Part shown: in pieces, positions 1-8,181 of the stretch
Numbering within the stretch: position 1 is the first letter of the stretch
How the letters are laid out: the number at the start of each line of letters is the position of its first letter
Assembly (NCBI GenBank): GCA_947258615.1
Contig: CAMYIX010000059.1
Span: 1-43,430 of the forward strand
Direction of reading: 5' to 3'
DNA from: an uncultured Ectothiorhodospiraceae bacterium
Lineage (GTDB): Bacteria; Pseudomonadota; Gammaproteobacteria; UBA9214
Length of the DNA: 43,430 nt
Program-made: the position numbers and the translations under genes
Notes under the pieces: generated by a model
Databases searched by the model: none
What the model was told of the DNA's origin: nothing
The model's input: only the letters and a program-made list of their open reading frames with translations

Positions 1-1
1 G

Positions 2-529
2 CTGCGTACCGACCCCGTGCTGCGCCTGCTGATTGTTTCCATCTCGTTTTACGGCATGTCGACCTTCGAGGGGCCGATGATGGCCATCAAGACGGTGAAT
101 GCCCTGTCGCACTACACCGACTGGACCATCGGTCACGTGCATTCCGGGGCCCTGGGCTGGGTGGCGCTGATCTCCATGGGCAGCATGTACTACCTGATCC
201 CGCGACTGTTCAATCGTGAGCTCTACAGCCTGAAACTGGTCGAGGTGCATTTCTGGACGGCTACCATCGGTATCGTGCTCTACATCGTCTCGATGTGGGT
301 GGCCGGCATTATGCAGGGCCTGATGTGGCGCGCCACCAATGCCGACGGCACCCTGACCTACAGCTTCGTGGAATCCGTGCAGGCCATGCACCCGTACTAC
401 ATCGTGCGATTCATCGGCGGTGCCTTCTTCCTGTTCGGCGCCCTGGTCATGGCCTGGAACATCTGGAAGACCATCGCCGGCGCCAAGCCGGCGGTGGGCA
501 CCATCCCGGCACCGGCCGCGGCACACTGA
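2..529 (+). CDS. ccoN: cbb3-type cytochrome c oxidase subunit I, C-terminal part
   Basis: Partial gene running in from the left edge; the last 175 codons are present. CcoN is the haem-copper catalytic subunit of the high-affinity cbb3 terminal oxidase in the cytoplasmic membrane. The visible part is strongly hydrophobic, with at least four membrane segments, and contains the conserved stretch [10 protein letters not shown] followed by YYLIPRLF, typical of the CcoN C-terminal half. The tail is rich in Ala and Pro. ccoO follows after 11 bases, which contain a GAGGAGACG ribosome site. Identification rests on these segments and on the ccoO, ccoQ and ccoP genes that follow. The start, promoter and most metal ligands lie outside the window. 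Confidence 0.95.
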   Translation: MRTDPVLRLLIVSISFYGMSTFEGPMMAIKTVNALSHYTDWTIGHVHSGALGWVALISMGSMYYLIPRLFNRELYSLKLVEVHFWTATIGIVLYIVSMWVAGIMQGLMWRATNADGTLTYSFVESVQAMHPYYIVRFIGGAFFLFGALVMAWNIWKTIAGAKPAVGTIPAPAAAH

Positions 530-540
530 GGAGACGAGCA

Positions 541-1155
541 ATGCCAACTGGACATGACAAGATCGAGAAGAATGTCGGCCTGCTGATCGTGCTGGTGATT
601 ATCGTGATTTCCATCGGCGGCCTGGTACAGATCGTTCCGCTATTCTTCCAGCAGTCTACCACCGAGGCCGTGGCCGGGCTGGAGCCGTATACACCGTTGC
701 GCCTTGCCGGACGTGATGTGTATATCCGCGAGGGCTGCTACGTGTGCCATTCGCAGATGATCCGGCCGTTCAGGGCGGAGACGGAACGCTACGGGCACTA
801 CTCGGTAGCCGGCGAGTTCGTCTACGACCGGCCCTTCCAGTGGGGCTCCAAGCGCACCGGGCCGGACCTGGCGCGGGTCGGCGGACGCTATAGCGATGAA
901 TGGCAACGGGTGCACCTGATCAATCCGCGTGACGTGGTGCCCGAGTCGATCATGCCCGGCTATCCCTGGCTGGAAGAGACCCCGGCCGATGCCAGTCACA
1001 TCGGCAGGAAGCTGGAGATCCTGCGTACCCTGGGTGCACCTTATTCAGATGAGCAGATCGCGAATGCGGCAGGCGAACTGGAAGGCAAAACCGAGATGGA
1101 CGCCATCATTGCCTACCTGCAGGGTCTCGGTACGGCGATCAAGACCCGGAGATAG
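541..1155 (+). CDS. ccoO: cbb3-type cytochrome c oxidase subunit II (monohaem)
   Basis: 204-residue membrane-anchored monohaem cytochrome c of the cbb3 oxidase, which relays electrons towards CcoN. An N-terminal membrane helix (about residues 12-36) is followed by the haem c motif CYVCH at 66-70 within a segment reading [15 protein letters not shown], diagnostic of CcoO/FixO. Further conserved parts are the [15 protein letters not shown] stretch and MPGYPWL, whose Met is the likely distal haem ligand. Length is normal for the family. The start at 541 was chosen because it follows GAGGAGACGAGCA closely and matches the family N-terminus; an in-frame extension upstream would run into ccoN. ccoQ follows after three bases. 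Confidence 0.97.
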   Translation: MPTGHDKIEKNVGLLIVLVIIVISIGGLVQIVPLFFQQSTTEAVAGLEPYTPLRLAGRDVYIREGCYVCHSQMIRPFRAETERYGHYSVAGEFVYDRPFQWGSKRTGPDLARVGGRYSDEWQRVHLINPRDVVPESIMPGYPWLEETPADASHIGRKLEILRTLGAPYSDEQIANAAGELEGKTEMDAIIAYLQGLGTAIKTRR

Positions 1156-1158
1156 GGC

Positions 1159-1341
1159 ATGGACTATTCGCTGATACAGGCGGTCTGGACCATCGTGGTG
1201 ATGGTGGTGTTCGTCGGCATCGTGATTTGGGCATACAGCGGCAAGCGCCGGCAGCGTTTCGAGGAGGCGGCACAGATCCCGTTCTCCGACGACGAGCCCG
1301 CGTCAATTGAAGAAAATTCCAAGGAGAAACCCCATGGCTGA
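1159..1341 (+). CDS. ccoQ: cbb3-type cytochrome oxidase small subunit CcoQ/FixQ
   Basis: 60-residue protein with one membrane helix (about residues 8-26) followed by a charged cytoplasmic tail that includes YSGKRRQRFEEAA, the usual CcoQ layout. CcoQ helps assembly and stability of the cbb3 complex and is not catalytic. It starts three bases after ccoO, and its last codons overlap the start of ccoP by eight bases, pointing to translational coupling. The identification depends on position and topology as much as on sequence, since the family is short and variable. Confidence 0.9.
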   Translation: MDYSLIQAVWTIVVMVVFVGIVIWAYSGKRRQRFEEAAQIPFSDDEPASIEENSKEKPHG

Positions 1342-2254
1342 TTTCGTCAGCGGCTTCTGGAACTGGTTCATCATCATCCCGACCATTGGTGGCATCATCG
1401 CGTGTTTTCTCATGATCCGCTGGCTGTCGACGGCGATCGCCCCTGAAGATCTGGCCAAGTCAATGGGTCATGTCTGGGACGAGGACCTCCAGGAACTGAA
1501 TAACCCGCTGCCACGCTGGTGGCTGGGCATGTTCTACATCACCCTGGTGTTTGGCCTTGTCTACCTGGTGCTTTATCCGGGGCTGGGCAGTTTCCCGGGC
1601 CTGCTGGGCTGGACATCCCAGAACCAGTACCAGAAGGAAATCGATATCGGTGATGCCCAGTTCGGGCCGCTGTTCTCCAAGTACCGGGACATGTCGATTC
1701 CGGCCGTGGCCTCCGACGTCGATGCCCGCAAGATGGGTGAGCGGCTGTTCGTGAACTACTGCGCCACCTGTCACGGCTCGGACGCCCGCGGTGCGCGCGG
1801 TTTCCCCAACCTGCGTGACAACGACTGGCTCTACGGCGGTGCGCCGGAGCAGATCGAGCATTCCATCCTGGCCGGGCGCAACGGTGTCATGCCCGCGTGG
1901 GAACAGGCGCTGGGCGGCGAGCAGGGAGTGACCGACATGACCGAGTACGTGTTCAAGCTGGGTGGCCGCGATTTCGATGCGGTGGCGGCGGAGCGTGGTC
2001 AGGAGAAATACGGGATGCTGTGCGCTTCCTGTCACGGAGCGGACGGTACCGGAAACCAGCTGCTGGGTGCGCCCAACCTGACCGATAATGTCTGGTTGTA
2101 CGGTGGCTCGGCGGTGCGCATAAAGGAATCGATTGCCGCCGGTCGCAATGGCAAGATGCCCCCGCATGATGAATTTCTAGGCAAGGACAAGGTGCATTTG
2201 CTGGCCGCCTATGTCTACAGCCTGTCGACCGGTCAGGTGGGCGAGGAAGACTAG
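1334..2254 (+). CDS. ccoP: cbb3-type cytochrome c oxidase subunit III (dihaem)
   Basis: 306-residue dihaem membrane cytochrome c, the electron entry subunit of the cbb3 oxidase. The N-terminus has two membrane helices (about residues 9-30 and 61-82), typical of the longer CcoP type. The soluble part carries two haem c motifs, CATCH at 143-147 and CASCH at 230-234. Each is followed by a repeated pattern of NLxDNxWLYGG and a GRNGxMP segment whose Met is the probable axial ligand. The start at 1334 (ATG overlapping the ccoQ stop region) gives the family N-terminus MADFVSGFW and has AAGGAGAAAC immediately upstream. Confidence 0.97.
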   Translation: MADFVSGFWNWFIIIPTIGGIIACFLMIRWLSTAIAPEDLAKSMGHVWDEDLQELNNPLPRWWLGMFYITLVFGLVYLVLYPGLGSFPGLLGWTSQNQYQKEIDIGDAQFGPLFSKYRDMSIPAVASDVDARKMGERLFVNYCATCHGSDARGARGFPNLRDNDWLYGGAPEQIEHSILAGRNGVMPAWEQALGGEQGVTDMTEYVFKLGGRDFDAVAAERGQEKYGMLCASCHGADGTGNQLLGAPNLTDNVWLYGGSAVRIKESIAAGRNGKMPPHDEFLGKDKVHLLAAYVYSLSTGQVGEED

Positions 2255-2312
2255 GGACGCGTCGTGCCCCGTGGCGGGCTGGATGTACCACTTCATGTGA
2301 GGAAAGGCGCTA

Positions 2313-2603
2313 ATGCAGGATGGTCTCCCCGATATAAGCCGCCGGATACCCCGATTGCAGAAGTGCATCGCGATTCTCTGGCCGTCCTTTCTGACCGCGA
2401 TCGTCGCAACCGGCCTGTTCTTCTCGGCCTTCGATCCGGATGACCTGTTTCCCTTCGGTGCCGATCTGGAGATCAGCCGGCTGGGCATCTATACCATCGG
2501 TTTTTTCCTGTTCTGGCTGGTTACCGCCGTGGCGGGTATCGGCACCCTTTATTTCGCGATTACCAATTGCATTCGACAGGGCCTTAACAAGCCGGTTGAT
2601 TGA
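2313..2603 (+). CDS. Small two-helix membrane protein in the cco operon
   Basis: 96-residue protein I do not recognise. It has two hydrophobic segments (about residues 21-41 and 57-80), with a short acidic loop between them containing FDPDDLFPFGADLE, and a basic N-terminus. The ATG is preceded by GAGGAAAGGC, a good ribosome site. It lies 58 bases after ccoP and 12 bases before ccoG on the same strand, so it is probably co-transcribed with the oxidase genes and may help assembly or maturation. That role is inferred from position only. Confidence 0.75.
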   Translation: MQDGLPDISRRIPRLQKCIAILWPSFLTAIVATGLFFSAFDPDDLFPFGADLEISRLGIYTIGFFLFWLVTAVAGIGTLYFAITNCIRQGLNKPVD

Positions 2604-2615
2604 CCGAGGGCACGC

Positions 2616-4028
2616 ATGACCAGCCCCGCAAGCAGAAGGCCCGCTGAGACGCGGACCGACGACAAGCTCGAACAGTCGCTGTATGCCAAGCGCGAGAAGA
2701 TCTACCCGCGCCAGGTGCACGGCCTGTATGCGCGCCTGCGGCTAGCCGGTGTACTGGGCCTGCTGGGCATCTTCTATTTCACCCCCTGGCTGCGCTGGGA
2801 AGGGCACCAGGCCGTCCTGCTGGATCTGCCGGCGCGCAAGTTCCATATCTTCGGTCTGACCCTGTGGCCGCAGGATTTTATCTACCTCGTCTTCCTGCTG
2901 ATCATCGCCGGGCTCGCCCTGTTCTTCTTCACCGCGCTGGCCGGGCGCATCTGGTGCGGTTATGCCTGTCCGCAGACCGTCTGGACCGATGTCTTCCTGT
3001 GGATGGAGCGCAAGGTGGAAGGCGACCGCATGAAGCAGCAGAAGCTGGATGCAATGCCGATGAGTGCCGGGAAGCTGCGCATCAAGGCTACCAAGCACGC
3101 CCTGTGGATACTGTTCTCCATCTGGACGGGATTCACCTTTGTCGGTTACTTCACACCCATTACCGAGCTGGGGGCGCGCCTGGTGCAGTTCAACCTCGGA
3201 CCCTGGGAATCGTTCTGGGTCGTGTTCTACGGGTTTGCCACCTATGGCAATGCCGGCTATATGCGCGAGCAGGTATGCAAGTACATGTGTCCCTATGCGC
3301 GCTTCCAGTCCGCCATGTTCGACAAGGACACGCTGATCATTTCCTACCTGCCCGAGCGTGGCGAGCCGCGCGGTTCACGCAAGCGCGGCGCGGATCCGCG
3401 CGCACTCGAGCTGGGTGACTGCATCGACTGCACCCTGTGTGTGCAGGTCTGTCCCACGGGGATCGATATCCGCAATGGCCTGCAGTATGAATGCATTGCC
3501 TGTTCAGCCTGTATCGATGCCTGTGACGATGTCATGGACAAGATGGGCTATGAAAAGGGGTTGATCAAGTACACTACAGAACATGAGATGACCGGTGGCA
3601 AGACGCACATCCTGCGCCCGCGTATGGTGGTCTATGCCGTCCTGCTCCTGGTCGTCATGGGCATCTTTGCCTATTCTCTCGGGACGCGGACCTCGCTGGG
3701 GCTGGACGTGATTCGCGATCGCAACCGCCTCTTCCGCGAGACCGACCAGGGGCTGATCGAGAATGTCTACACCCTGAAGATACTCAACATGGACAAGGAC
3801 ACGCACCGCTATAACCTGAGTGTGGCCGGTATCCCGGGGCTCGAATTGCATACCGACATGAGTGAAATCAAGGTGATGGCCGGTGATATCATGGAGCTGC
3901 CGGTGCGCTTGCGTGCCGACGAGGCCGAACTCACAGCGCGCAGCAGCAAGATCGTGTTCGAACTGATTGCCGCAGATCATCCCGAACTGGCCGTCCGGGA
4001 AGAGGCGCGTTTCCTGGGTCCACGTTAG
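2616..4028 (+). CDS. ccoG: Polyferredoxin-type cbb3 assembly protein CcoG/RdxA/FixG
   Basis: 470-residue membrane Fe-S protein that acts in maturation of cbb3 oxidase, where family work implicates it in copper reduction. The N-terminal half has several membrane helices and two cysteine motifs typical of NapH/CcoG proteins: CGYACPQTVWTD near residue 114 and CKYMCPYARFQ near 222. A soluble segment then carries two ferredoxin-like 4Fe-4S motifs, CIDCTLCVQVCP and CIACSACIDACD. After a further membrane helix, the C-terminal region (about 370-470) is an Ig-like periplasmic domain. All expected cysteines are present. The start gives a normal family length. ccoH follows on the same strand. Confidence 0.95.
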   Translation: MTSPASRRPAETRTDDKLEQSLYAKREKIYPRQVHGLYARLRLAGVLGLLGIFYFTPWLRWEGHQAVLLDLPARKFHIFGLTLWPQDFIYLVFLLIIAGLALFFFTALAGRIWCGYACPQTVWTDVFLWMERKVEGDRMKQQKLDAMPMSAGKLRIKATKHALWILFSIWTGFTFVGYFTPITELGARLVQFNLGPWESFWVVFYGFATYGNAGYMREQVCKYMCPYARFQSAMFDKDTLIISYLPERGEPRGSRKRGADPRALELGDCIDCTLCVQVCPTGIDIRNGLQYECIACSACIDACDDVMDKMGYEKGLIKYTTEHEMTGGKTHILRPRMVVYAVLLLVVMGIFAYSLGTRTSLGLDVIRDRNRLFRETDQGLIENVYTLKILNMDKDTHRYNLSVAGIPGLELHTDMSEIKVMAGDIMELPVRLRADEAELTARSSKIVFELIAADHPELAVREEARFLGPR

Positions 4029-4116
4029 AAACCATCTTTGCAATGACGCCAAGTACACAAGCAAGGCGGTCCACTTTTCGGTCGCCAGGCACCCTGTTGG
4101 AAATGAGCTACGGATT

Positions 4117-4629
4117 ATGAAACTGCAGGTAACAAAACGGCCCTGGTATCGCGAGCCCTGGGTCTGGCTGCTGATCGCGTTGCCCCTGTCGGCCGTTATC
4201 GGCGGGATAATCACTATCGCCATCGCGGTATCGACCAGTGATGGCCTGGTGGTGGATGACTATTACAAGCGCGGCAAGGCGATCAACCGCGATCTCGCGC
4301 GCGACCGGGCGGCCGCGCAGCACCGGCTGGAGGCCAAGCTCCGGCTGGCGCAGGACGAACGCCGGATTACCCTGCGGCTGACCAGCGGTGATTACACACC
4401 GCCGGACAGCCTGATGCTGTCCCTGCTGCACCCGACCCGCAAGGGGATGGACCAGCGCCTGCAGCTGGCGCGTACGCAGGCAGGTGACTATGCGGGCGTG
4501 TTCGAGGCCCTCGCGCCGGGCAACTGGTATGTGCAGCTGGAGGCCGACGACTGGCGCCTGTTCGGCAGCTTCCGCACGCCTGCTGACACCAGCATAGTCC
4601 TGGTGCCGCTGGCTGATGATGATTCCTGA
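4117..4629 (+). CDS. ccoH: cbb3 oxidase accessory protein CcoH/FixH
   Basis: 170-residue FixH-family protein, a single-span inner-membrane assembly factor for the cbb3 oxidase. The helix lies at about residues 15-38 after the basic N-terminus MKLQVTKRPWYREPW, followed by the family hallmark VVDDYYKRGKAIN and a periplasmic beta-rich domain. The frame is open further upstream to 3967, but that would overlap the end of ccoG and add residues foreign to the family, so the ATG at 4117 is preferred. The usual next genes, ccoI (copper ATPase) and ccoS, are not present downstream. Confidence 0.9.
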   Translation: MKLQVTKRPWYREPWVWLLIALPLSAVIGGIITIAIAVSTSDGLVVDDYYKRGKAINRDLARDRAAAQHRLEAKLRLAQDERRITLRLTSGDYTPPDSLMLSLLHPTRKGMDQRLQLARTQAGDYAGVFEALAPGNWYVQLEADDWRLFGSFRTPADTSIVLVPLADDDS

Positions 4630-4694
4630 TACATTGCTGGTCCTGATGTGGGGCATGCAGTACGCCGCAATCTCGGAGTTATCAAACCGAATAA

Positions 4695-4857
4695 TTCACC
4701 GCAGAGTCGCAGAGAACGCAGAGCCAGTCATAACAAAAAACACTTTGGACAGGCCAATCACAATTGCTGTTTGATGTAGTTCCCAGTGCAGTTTTTTAAT
4801 GAGATTATTTTCTCTGCGCTCTCTGCGCTCTCTGCGCTCTCTGCGACTCCGCGGTGA
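4695..4857. repeat. Inverted-repeat element with CTCTCTGCG tandem units
   Basis: The left arm (4695-4723) begins TTCACCGCAGAGTCGCAGAG. The right arm (4811-4857) ends CTGCGACTCCGCGGTGA. The arms are approximate reverse complements separated by about 87 bases. The right arm contains the nine-base unit CTCTCTGCG repeated about four times, so it is longer than the left. The same sequence family recurs at 35034-35270. This looks like a small non-autonomous mobile or REP-like element; no coding sequence is present. Confidence 0.7.
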
Positions 4858-4894
4858 GTTTTAGGATATGTTGAATGGATGCTATGGATAAACC

Positions 4895-5626
4895 ATGAAC
4901 ATGGAACTCACTCTCCCGGCGGCCTTTCTGGTCGGTCTGCTCGGCGGGGTGCATTGCGTCGGCATGTGCGGCGGAATCGTCGGGGCCCTGTCGGGCAGCC
5001 TGGCGGCGCCGCTACGCCAGTCGAGATGGCGTTTCCTGTCCGCGCTGCTTGCCTATAACAGCGGGCGTATTGCCAGTTACACCGCGGCCGGCCTGCTGCT
5101 GGGTTTCCTGGGACAGCAGGTCAGCGCCCTGCAGGTGTTCGGTGATTTCCCCGTGGGCCGGGTGGTGTCGGGCGTGTTCATGGTCCTGTTCGGCTTCTAC
5201 CTGGCCGGCTGGTGGCATGCGCTGCGCTTCCTTGAGCAGGCCGGCGCGCGGCTGTGGAGCCGGATCGAGCCTTACGGACGCCGTTTTATCCCGGTGCGCG
5301 GCCCGGCCCCGGCCTTCATGCTGGGACTGGTATGGGGCTGGCTACCCTGCGGGATGGTCTATGCGGTCCTCGCCCTGGCACTGGCCAGCAGCGACCTGTT
5401 TTACGGGGGGCTGATCATGCTGGTCTTCGGGCTGGGCACACTGCCGCTGATGCTGGCGATGGGCTTCGCGCTGGGCCGACTGGCGCAGCTGCTGCAGGGC
5501 CGTATAATACGCAGCCTCGCGGGGGTCACCGTCATGCTGTTCGGGCTGTATACCCTGGTGACCCCGCCCGCGCACAATGGACATGCCATGCCTGCGGGAG
5601 ACGGGCACGCCCACCACCACCCTTAG
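4895..5626 (+). CDS. TauE/SafE-type (DsbD-like) membrane protein
   Basis: 243-residue polytopic membrane protein with about six helices. It belongs to the group annotated as sulfite exporter TauE/SafE or cytochrome-biogenesis transmembrane (DsbD_2-like). The N-terminus holds GGVHCVGMCGGIVG (residues 17-30), with His20, Cys21 and Cys25 in the first helix, the group's characteristic motif. A second WLPCGMVYAVL motif sits near residue 150. The C-terminus is histidine-rich (HNGHAMPAGDGHAHHHP), suggesting metal binding. Genes of this type commonly follow ccoGHIS in gammaproteobacteria, so a role in copper handling or oxidase assembly is more likely than sulfite export; this is inference. The ATG at 4895 has no strong ribosome site. 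Confidence 0.82.
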   Translation: MNMELTLPAAFLVGLLGGVHCVGMCGGIVGALSGSLAAPLRQSRWRFLSALLAYNSGRIASYTAAGLLLGFLGQQVSALQVFGDFPVGRVVSGVFMVLFGFYLAGWWHALRFLEQAGARLWSRIEPYGRRFIPVRGPAPAFMLGLVWGWLPCGMVYAVLALALASSDLFYGGLIMLVFGLGTLPLMLAMGFALGRLAQLLQGRIIRSLAGVTVMLFGLYTLVTPPAHNGHAMPAGDGHAHHHP

Positions 5627-5709
5627 GGCCTTCGGGCGCGGGCCACCATCCGCGCGGTTCTGGAAGGCGCTGAAGGGCAAAACAAGGCCGTCGCCGGCCA
5701 ATATTAGAA

Positions 5710-5725
5710 ACACAATATATAGTGT
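5710..5725. promoter_or_regulatory. NrdR box 1
   Basis: The 16-base sequence ACACAATATATAGTGT matches the NrdR-box consensus (acaCwAtATaTwGtgt) throughout. NrdR is the ATP/dATP-sensing repressor of ribonucleotide reductase genes. It lies 268 bases upstream of nrdJa. Confidence 0.8.
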
Positions 5726-5828
5726 TGCACTGTTATGCTGCCATAGCAGCAGAATCTCCCGCTTGACAATCCATAAATATTAATAACCTATTGTTATTAT
5801 AGGTATATTATACCCATATAAAGACAGC

Positions 5829-5855
5829 TTGACAGGCATGTGATGGCTGCATAAT
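5829..5855 (+). promoter_or_regulatory. Possible sigma-70 promoter for nrdJa-nrdJb
   Basis: TTGACA (5829-5834) and CATAAT (5850-5855) are separated by 15 bases, slightly short. The predicted start near 5862 would lie just upstream of NrdR box 2, a sensible position for repression. A second TTGACA at 5763 lacks an obvious -10 partner. Confidence 0.4.
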
Positions 5856-5868
5856 CTTCACGCCATGG

Positions 5869-5884
5869 ACACAATATCTTGTGT
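5869..5884. promoter_or_regulatory. NrdR box 2
   Basis: ACACAATATCTTGTGT matches the NrdR-box consensus with one deviation in the central half. It is 159 bases from box 1, centre to centre, much farther than the roughly three helical turns usual between paired boxes, but close to 15 whole turns. The rest of the gap from 5627 to 5992 is AT-rich around 5760-5820 and shows no gene. Confidence 0.72.
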
Positions 5885-5992
5885 CTGCGGGGAATCACAC
5901 CAAGGGCTGTATCCGGGCCGCCATGGCCTGCATAGGGCGCTTTACTAAAATTACTAACAAGAGCTTGAATTCAGGGGAGGATAACCGGACGT

Positions 5993-8146
5993 ATGACCAC
6001 CACTGCGCATCTTGAGGCTGTACCATCAACCGTTGCCGAGATCCCGTTGCAGCCGGCATCACTGGATATCTGGGAAAAGAAATACCGTCTGCAGGCCAAG
6101 GACGGTACCCCGGTTGACCTGACCATCGACGATACCTACCAGCGTGTCGCCCGGGCGCTGGCCGATGTCGAGGAAACGCCGGAACTGCGCGAACGCTGGT
6201 ACTCGGAGTTTCTCTGGGCCCTGCGCCACGGCGCCATTCCGGCGGGGCGCATTACCTCCAACGCCGGGGCCCGGGAGCACAAGCCGGCGACCTCGACCAT
6301 CAACTGCACCGTTTCCGGGACCATCCAGGATTCCATGAATGACATCCTGGAAAAGGTCCATGAGGCCGGGCTTACGCTCAAGGCCGGCTGCGGTATCGGT
6401 TACGAGTTCTCCACCCTGCGTCCCAAGGGTGCCTACGTATCCGGGGCCGGTGCCTACACCTCCGGCCCGCTGTCCTTCATGGATATCTACGACAAGATGT
6501 GTTTCACCGTGTCCTCGGCCGGCGGCCGGCGCGGTGCCCAGATGGCGACCTTCGATGTCGGGCACCCGGACGTGATGGACTTCATCCGTGCCAAGCGTGA
6601 AGCCGGTCGCCTGCGCCAGTTCAACCTGTCGCTGCTGATCACACAGGAATTCATGGACGCGGTCAAGAGCGACAGCGAGTGGCAGCTGGCCTTTCCGATA
6701 AACCGCAAGGAGCTGGACAGCGGCATCGACCTGAACGACATGAAACAGGTGGTGTGGCGCGAGTGGCCCAGCCAGGGCGATTACATCACCAACAACGCGG
6801 GGCTGGTGGCCTGCCGGATCTACAGGACCATCCCGGCGCACCGCCTGTGGGACATGATAATGAGTTCCACCTATGACTTTGCAGAACCAGGCTTCATTCT
6901 CATCGACAAGGTCAACGAGATGAATAACAACTGGTTCTGCGAGACCATCCGCGCCACTAACCCCTGCGGGGAGCAGCCCCTGCCGCCGTATGGTTCCTGC
7001 CTGCTGGGCTCGGTCAACCTGACCAAGTTCGTGCGCAACCCGTTCACCAATCGTGCCGAGTTCGACTGGGACGAATTCTGCAAGGTGGTGTCCGTGTTCA
7101 CCCGTATGCTCGACAACGTAGTGGAGATCAACGGCCTGCCCCTGGAAGGGCAGCGTAATGAGATCCTGAGCAAGCGCCGCCATGGCATGGGCTTCCTGGG
7201 GCTGGGTTCCACGGTCACCATGCTGCGCATGAAATACGGTGAAGCGGAGTCGGTGGAGTTCACCGAGCGCGTGAGCCGCGAACTCGCCCTGGCCGGCTGG
7301 CAGGTCGCGCTGGACCTGGCCCGGGAGAAGGGTCCGGCACCGATCATGGAAGAGGAATTCGAGGTCACCGAGGAGATGCTGCGCAAGCGACCCGAGATGC
7401 GCCGCGACGGTTACCTGCCGGGCGACAGGGTCAAGGGCAAGGTGCTGCACGCGAAATACAGCCGCTACATGCAGCGCGTGGCCGAGCAGGCGCCCGAACT
7501 GGTGAGGCAGCTGGGCGAGACGGGGGCCCGTTTCACCCATCACAGTTCCATTGCCCCGACCGGCACCATCTCCCTGTCACTGGCCAACAACGCCAGCAAC
7601 GGCATCGAGCCCAGTTTCGCGCATCACTATTTTCGTAACGTGATCCGCGAGGGCAAGAAGAGCAAGGAGAAGGTGGATGTGTACTCGTTCGAACTGCTGG
7701 CCTACCGTGCACTGGTAAATCCCAGTGCCACTGCCAGTATGGAAGATGATGGCAATGCCCTGCCGGATTATTTTATTTCGGCCGATGATGTCGCGCCAAA
7801 CCAGCATGTCGATATCCAGGCCGCGGCACAGAAATGGGTGGACTCCTCGATATCCAAGACGGCCAATGTGCCGACGGATTACCCCTTCGAGGACTTCAAG
7901 GACATCTACCTGTATGCCTTCGAGCAGGGGCTGAAGGGCTGCACCACCTTCCGCTTCAACCCGGAGGCCTTCCAGGGCGTACTGGTGAAGGAGAAGGACC
8001 TGGAGAATACGGTCTACGAGTTCACCCTGGAGGACGGCACCACGGTCAGCCTGAAGGGCAACGAGGAGGTCGAATACGACGGCGAGATACACACGGCCGC
8101 CAATCTCTATGATGCCCTAAAGGAAGGCTATTACGGGAAATTCTGA
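5993..8146 (+). CDS. nrdJa: Adenosylcobalamin-dependent (class II) ribonucleotide reductase, large part
   Basis: 717-residue class II reductase that converts ribonucleotides to deoxyribonucleotides with adenosylcobalamin, independent of oxygen. Visible catalytic residues are Cys105 (TINCTVSG), the N-x-C-x-E motif Asn323-Cys325-Glu327 (TNPCGEQ, thiyl-radical cysteine) and Cys336 (YGSC). The 11-residue spacing of the last two cysteines matches the Thermotoga enzyme. The protein ends without the C-terminal cysteine motif needed for re-reduction; this motif is on the next gene, as in the split NrdJa/NrdJb of Pseudomonas aeruginosa. The start follows GGGGAGGATAACC. NrdR boxes upstream fit regulation by the deoxynucleotide supply. 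Confidence 0.95.
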   Translation: MTTTAHLEAVPSTVAEIPLQPASLDIWEKKYRLQAKDGTPVDLTIDDTYQRVARALADVEETPELRERWYSEFLWALRHGAIPAGRITSNAGAREHKPATSTINCTVSGTIQDSMNDILEKVHEAGLTLKAGCGIGYEFSTLRPKGAYVSGAGAYTSGPLSFMDIYDKMCFTVSSAGGRRGAQMATFDVGHPDVMDFIRAKREAGRLRQFNLSLLITQEFMDAVKSDSEWQLAFPINRKELDSGIDLNDMKQVVWREWPSQGDYITNNAGLVACRIYRTIPAHRLWDMIMSSTYDFAEPGFILIDKVNEMNNNWFCETIRATNPCGEQPLPPYGSCLLGSVNLTKFVRNPFTNRAEFDWDEFCKVVSVFTRMLDNVVEINGLPLEGQRNEILSKRRHGMGFLGLGSTVTMLRMKYGEAESVEFTERVSRELALAGWQVALDLAREKGPAPIMEEEFEVTEEMLRKRPEMRRDGYLPGDRVKGKVLHAKYSRYMQRVAEQAPELVRQLGETGARFTHHSSIAPTGTISLSLANNASNGIEPSFAHHYFRNVIREGKKSKEKVDVYSFELLAYRALVNPSATASMEDDGNALPDYFISADDVAPNQHVDIQAAAQKWVDSSISKTANVPTDYPFEDFKDIYLYAFEQGLKGCTTFRFNPEAFQGVLVKEKDLENTVYEFTLEDGTTVSLKGNEEVEYDGEIHTAANLYDALKEGYYGKF

Positions 8147-8181
8147 ACGCCCGGAAAGCGAACATATACGCAGGAGAGAAC

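Noticed and set aside
6059..7543. Long reverse-strand frame of 494 codons opposite nrdJa
   Set aside because: The forward strand encodes a complete, motif-bearing reductase; the reverse frame reflects GC-rich codon use.
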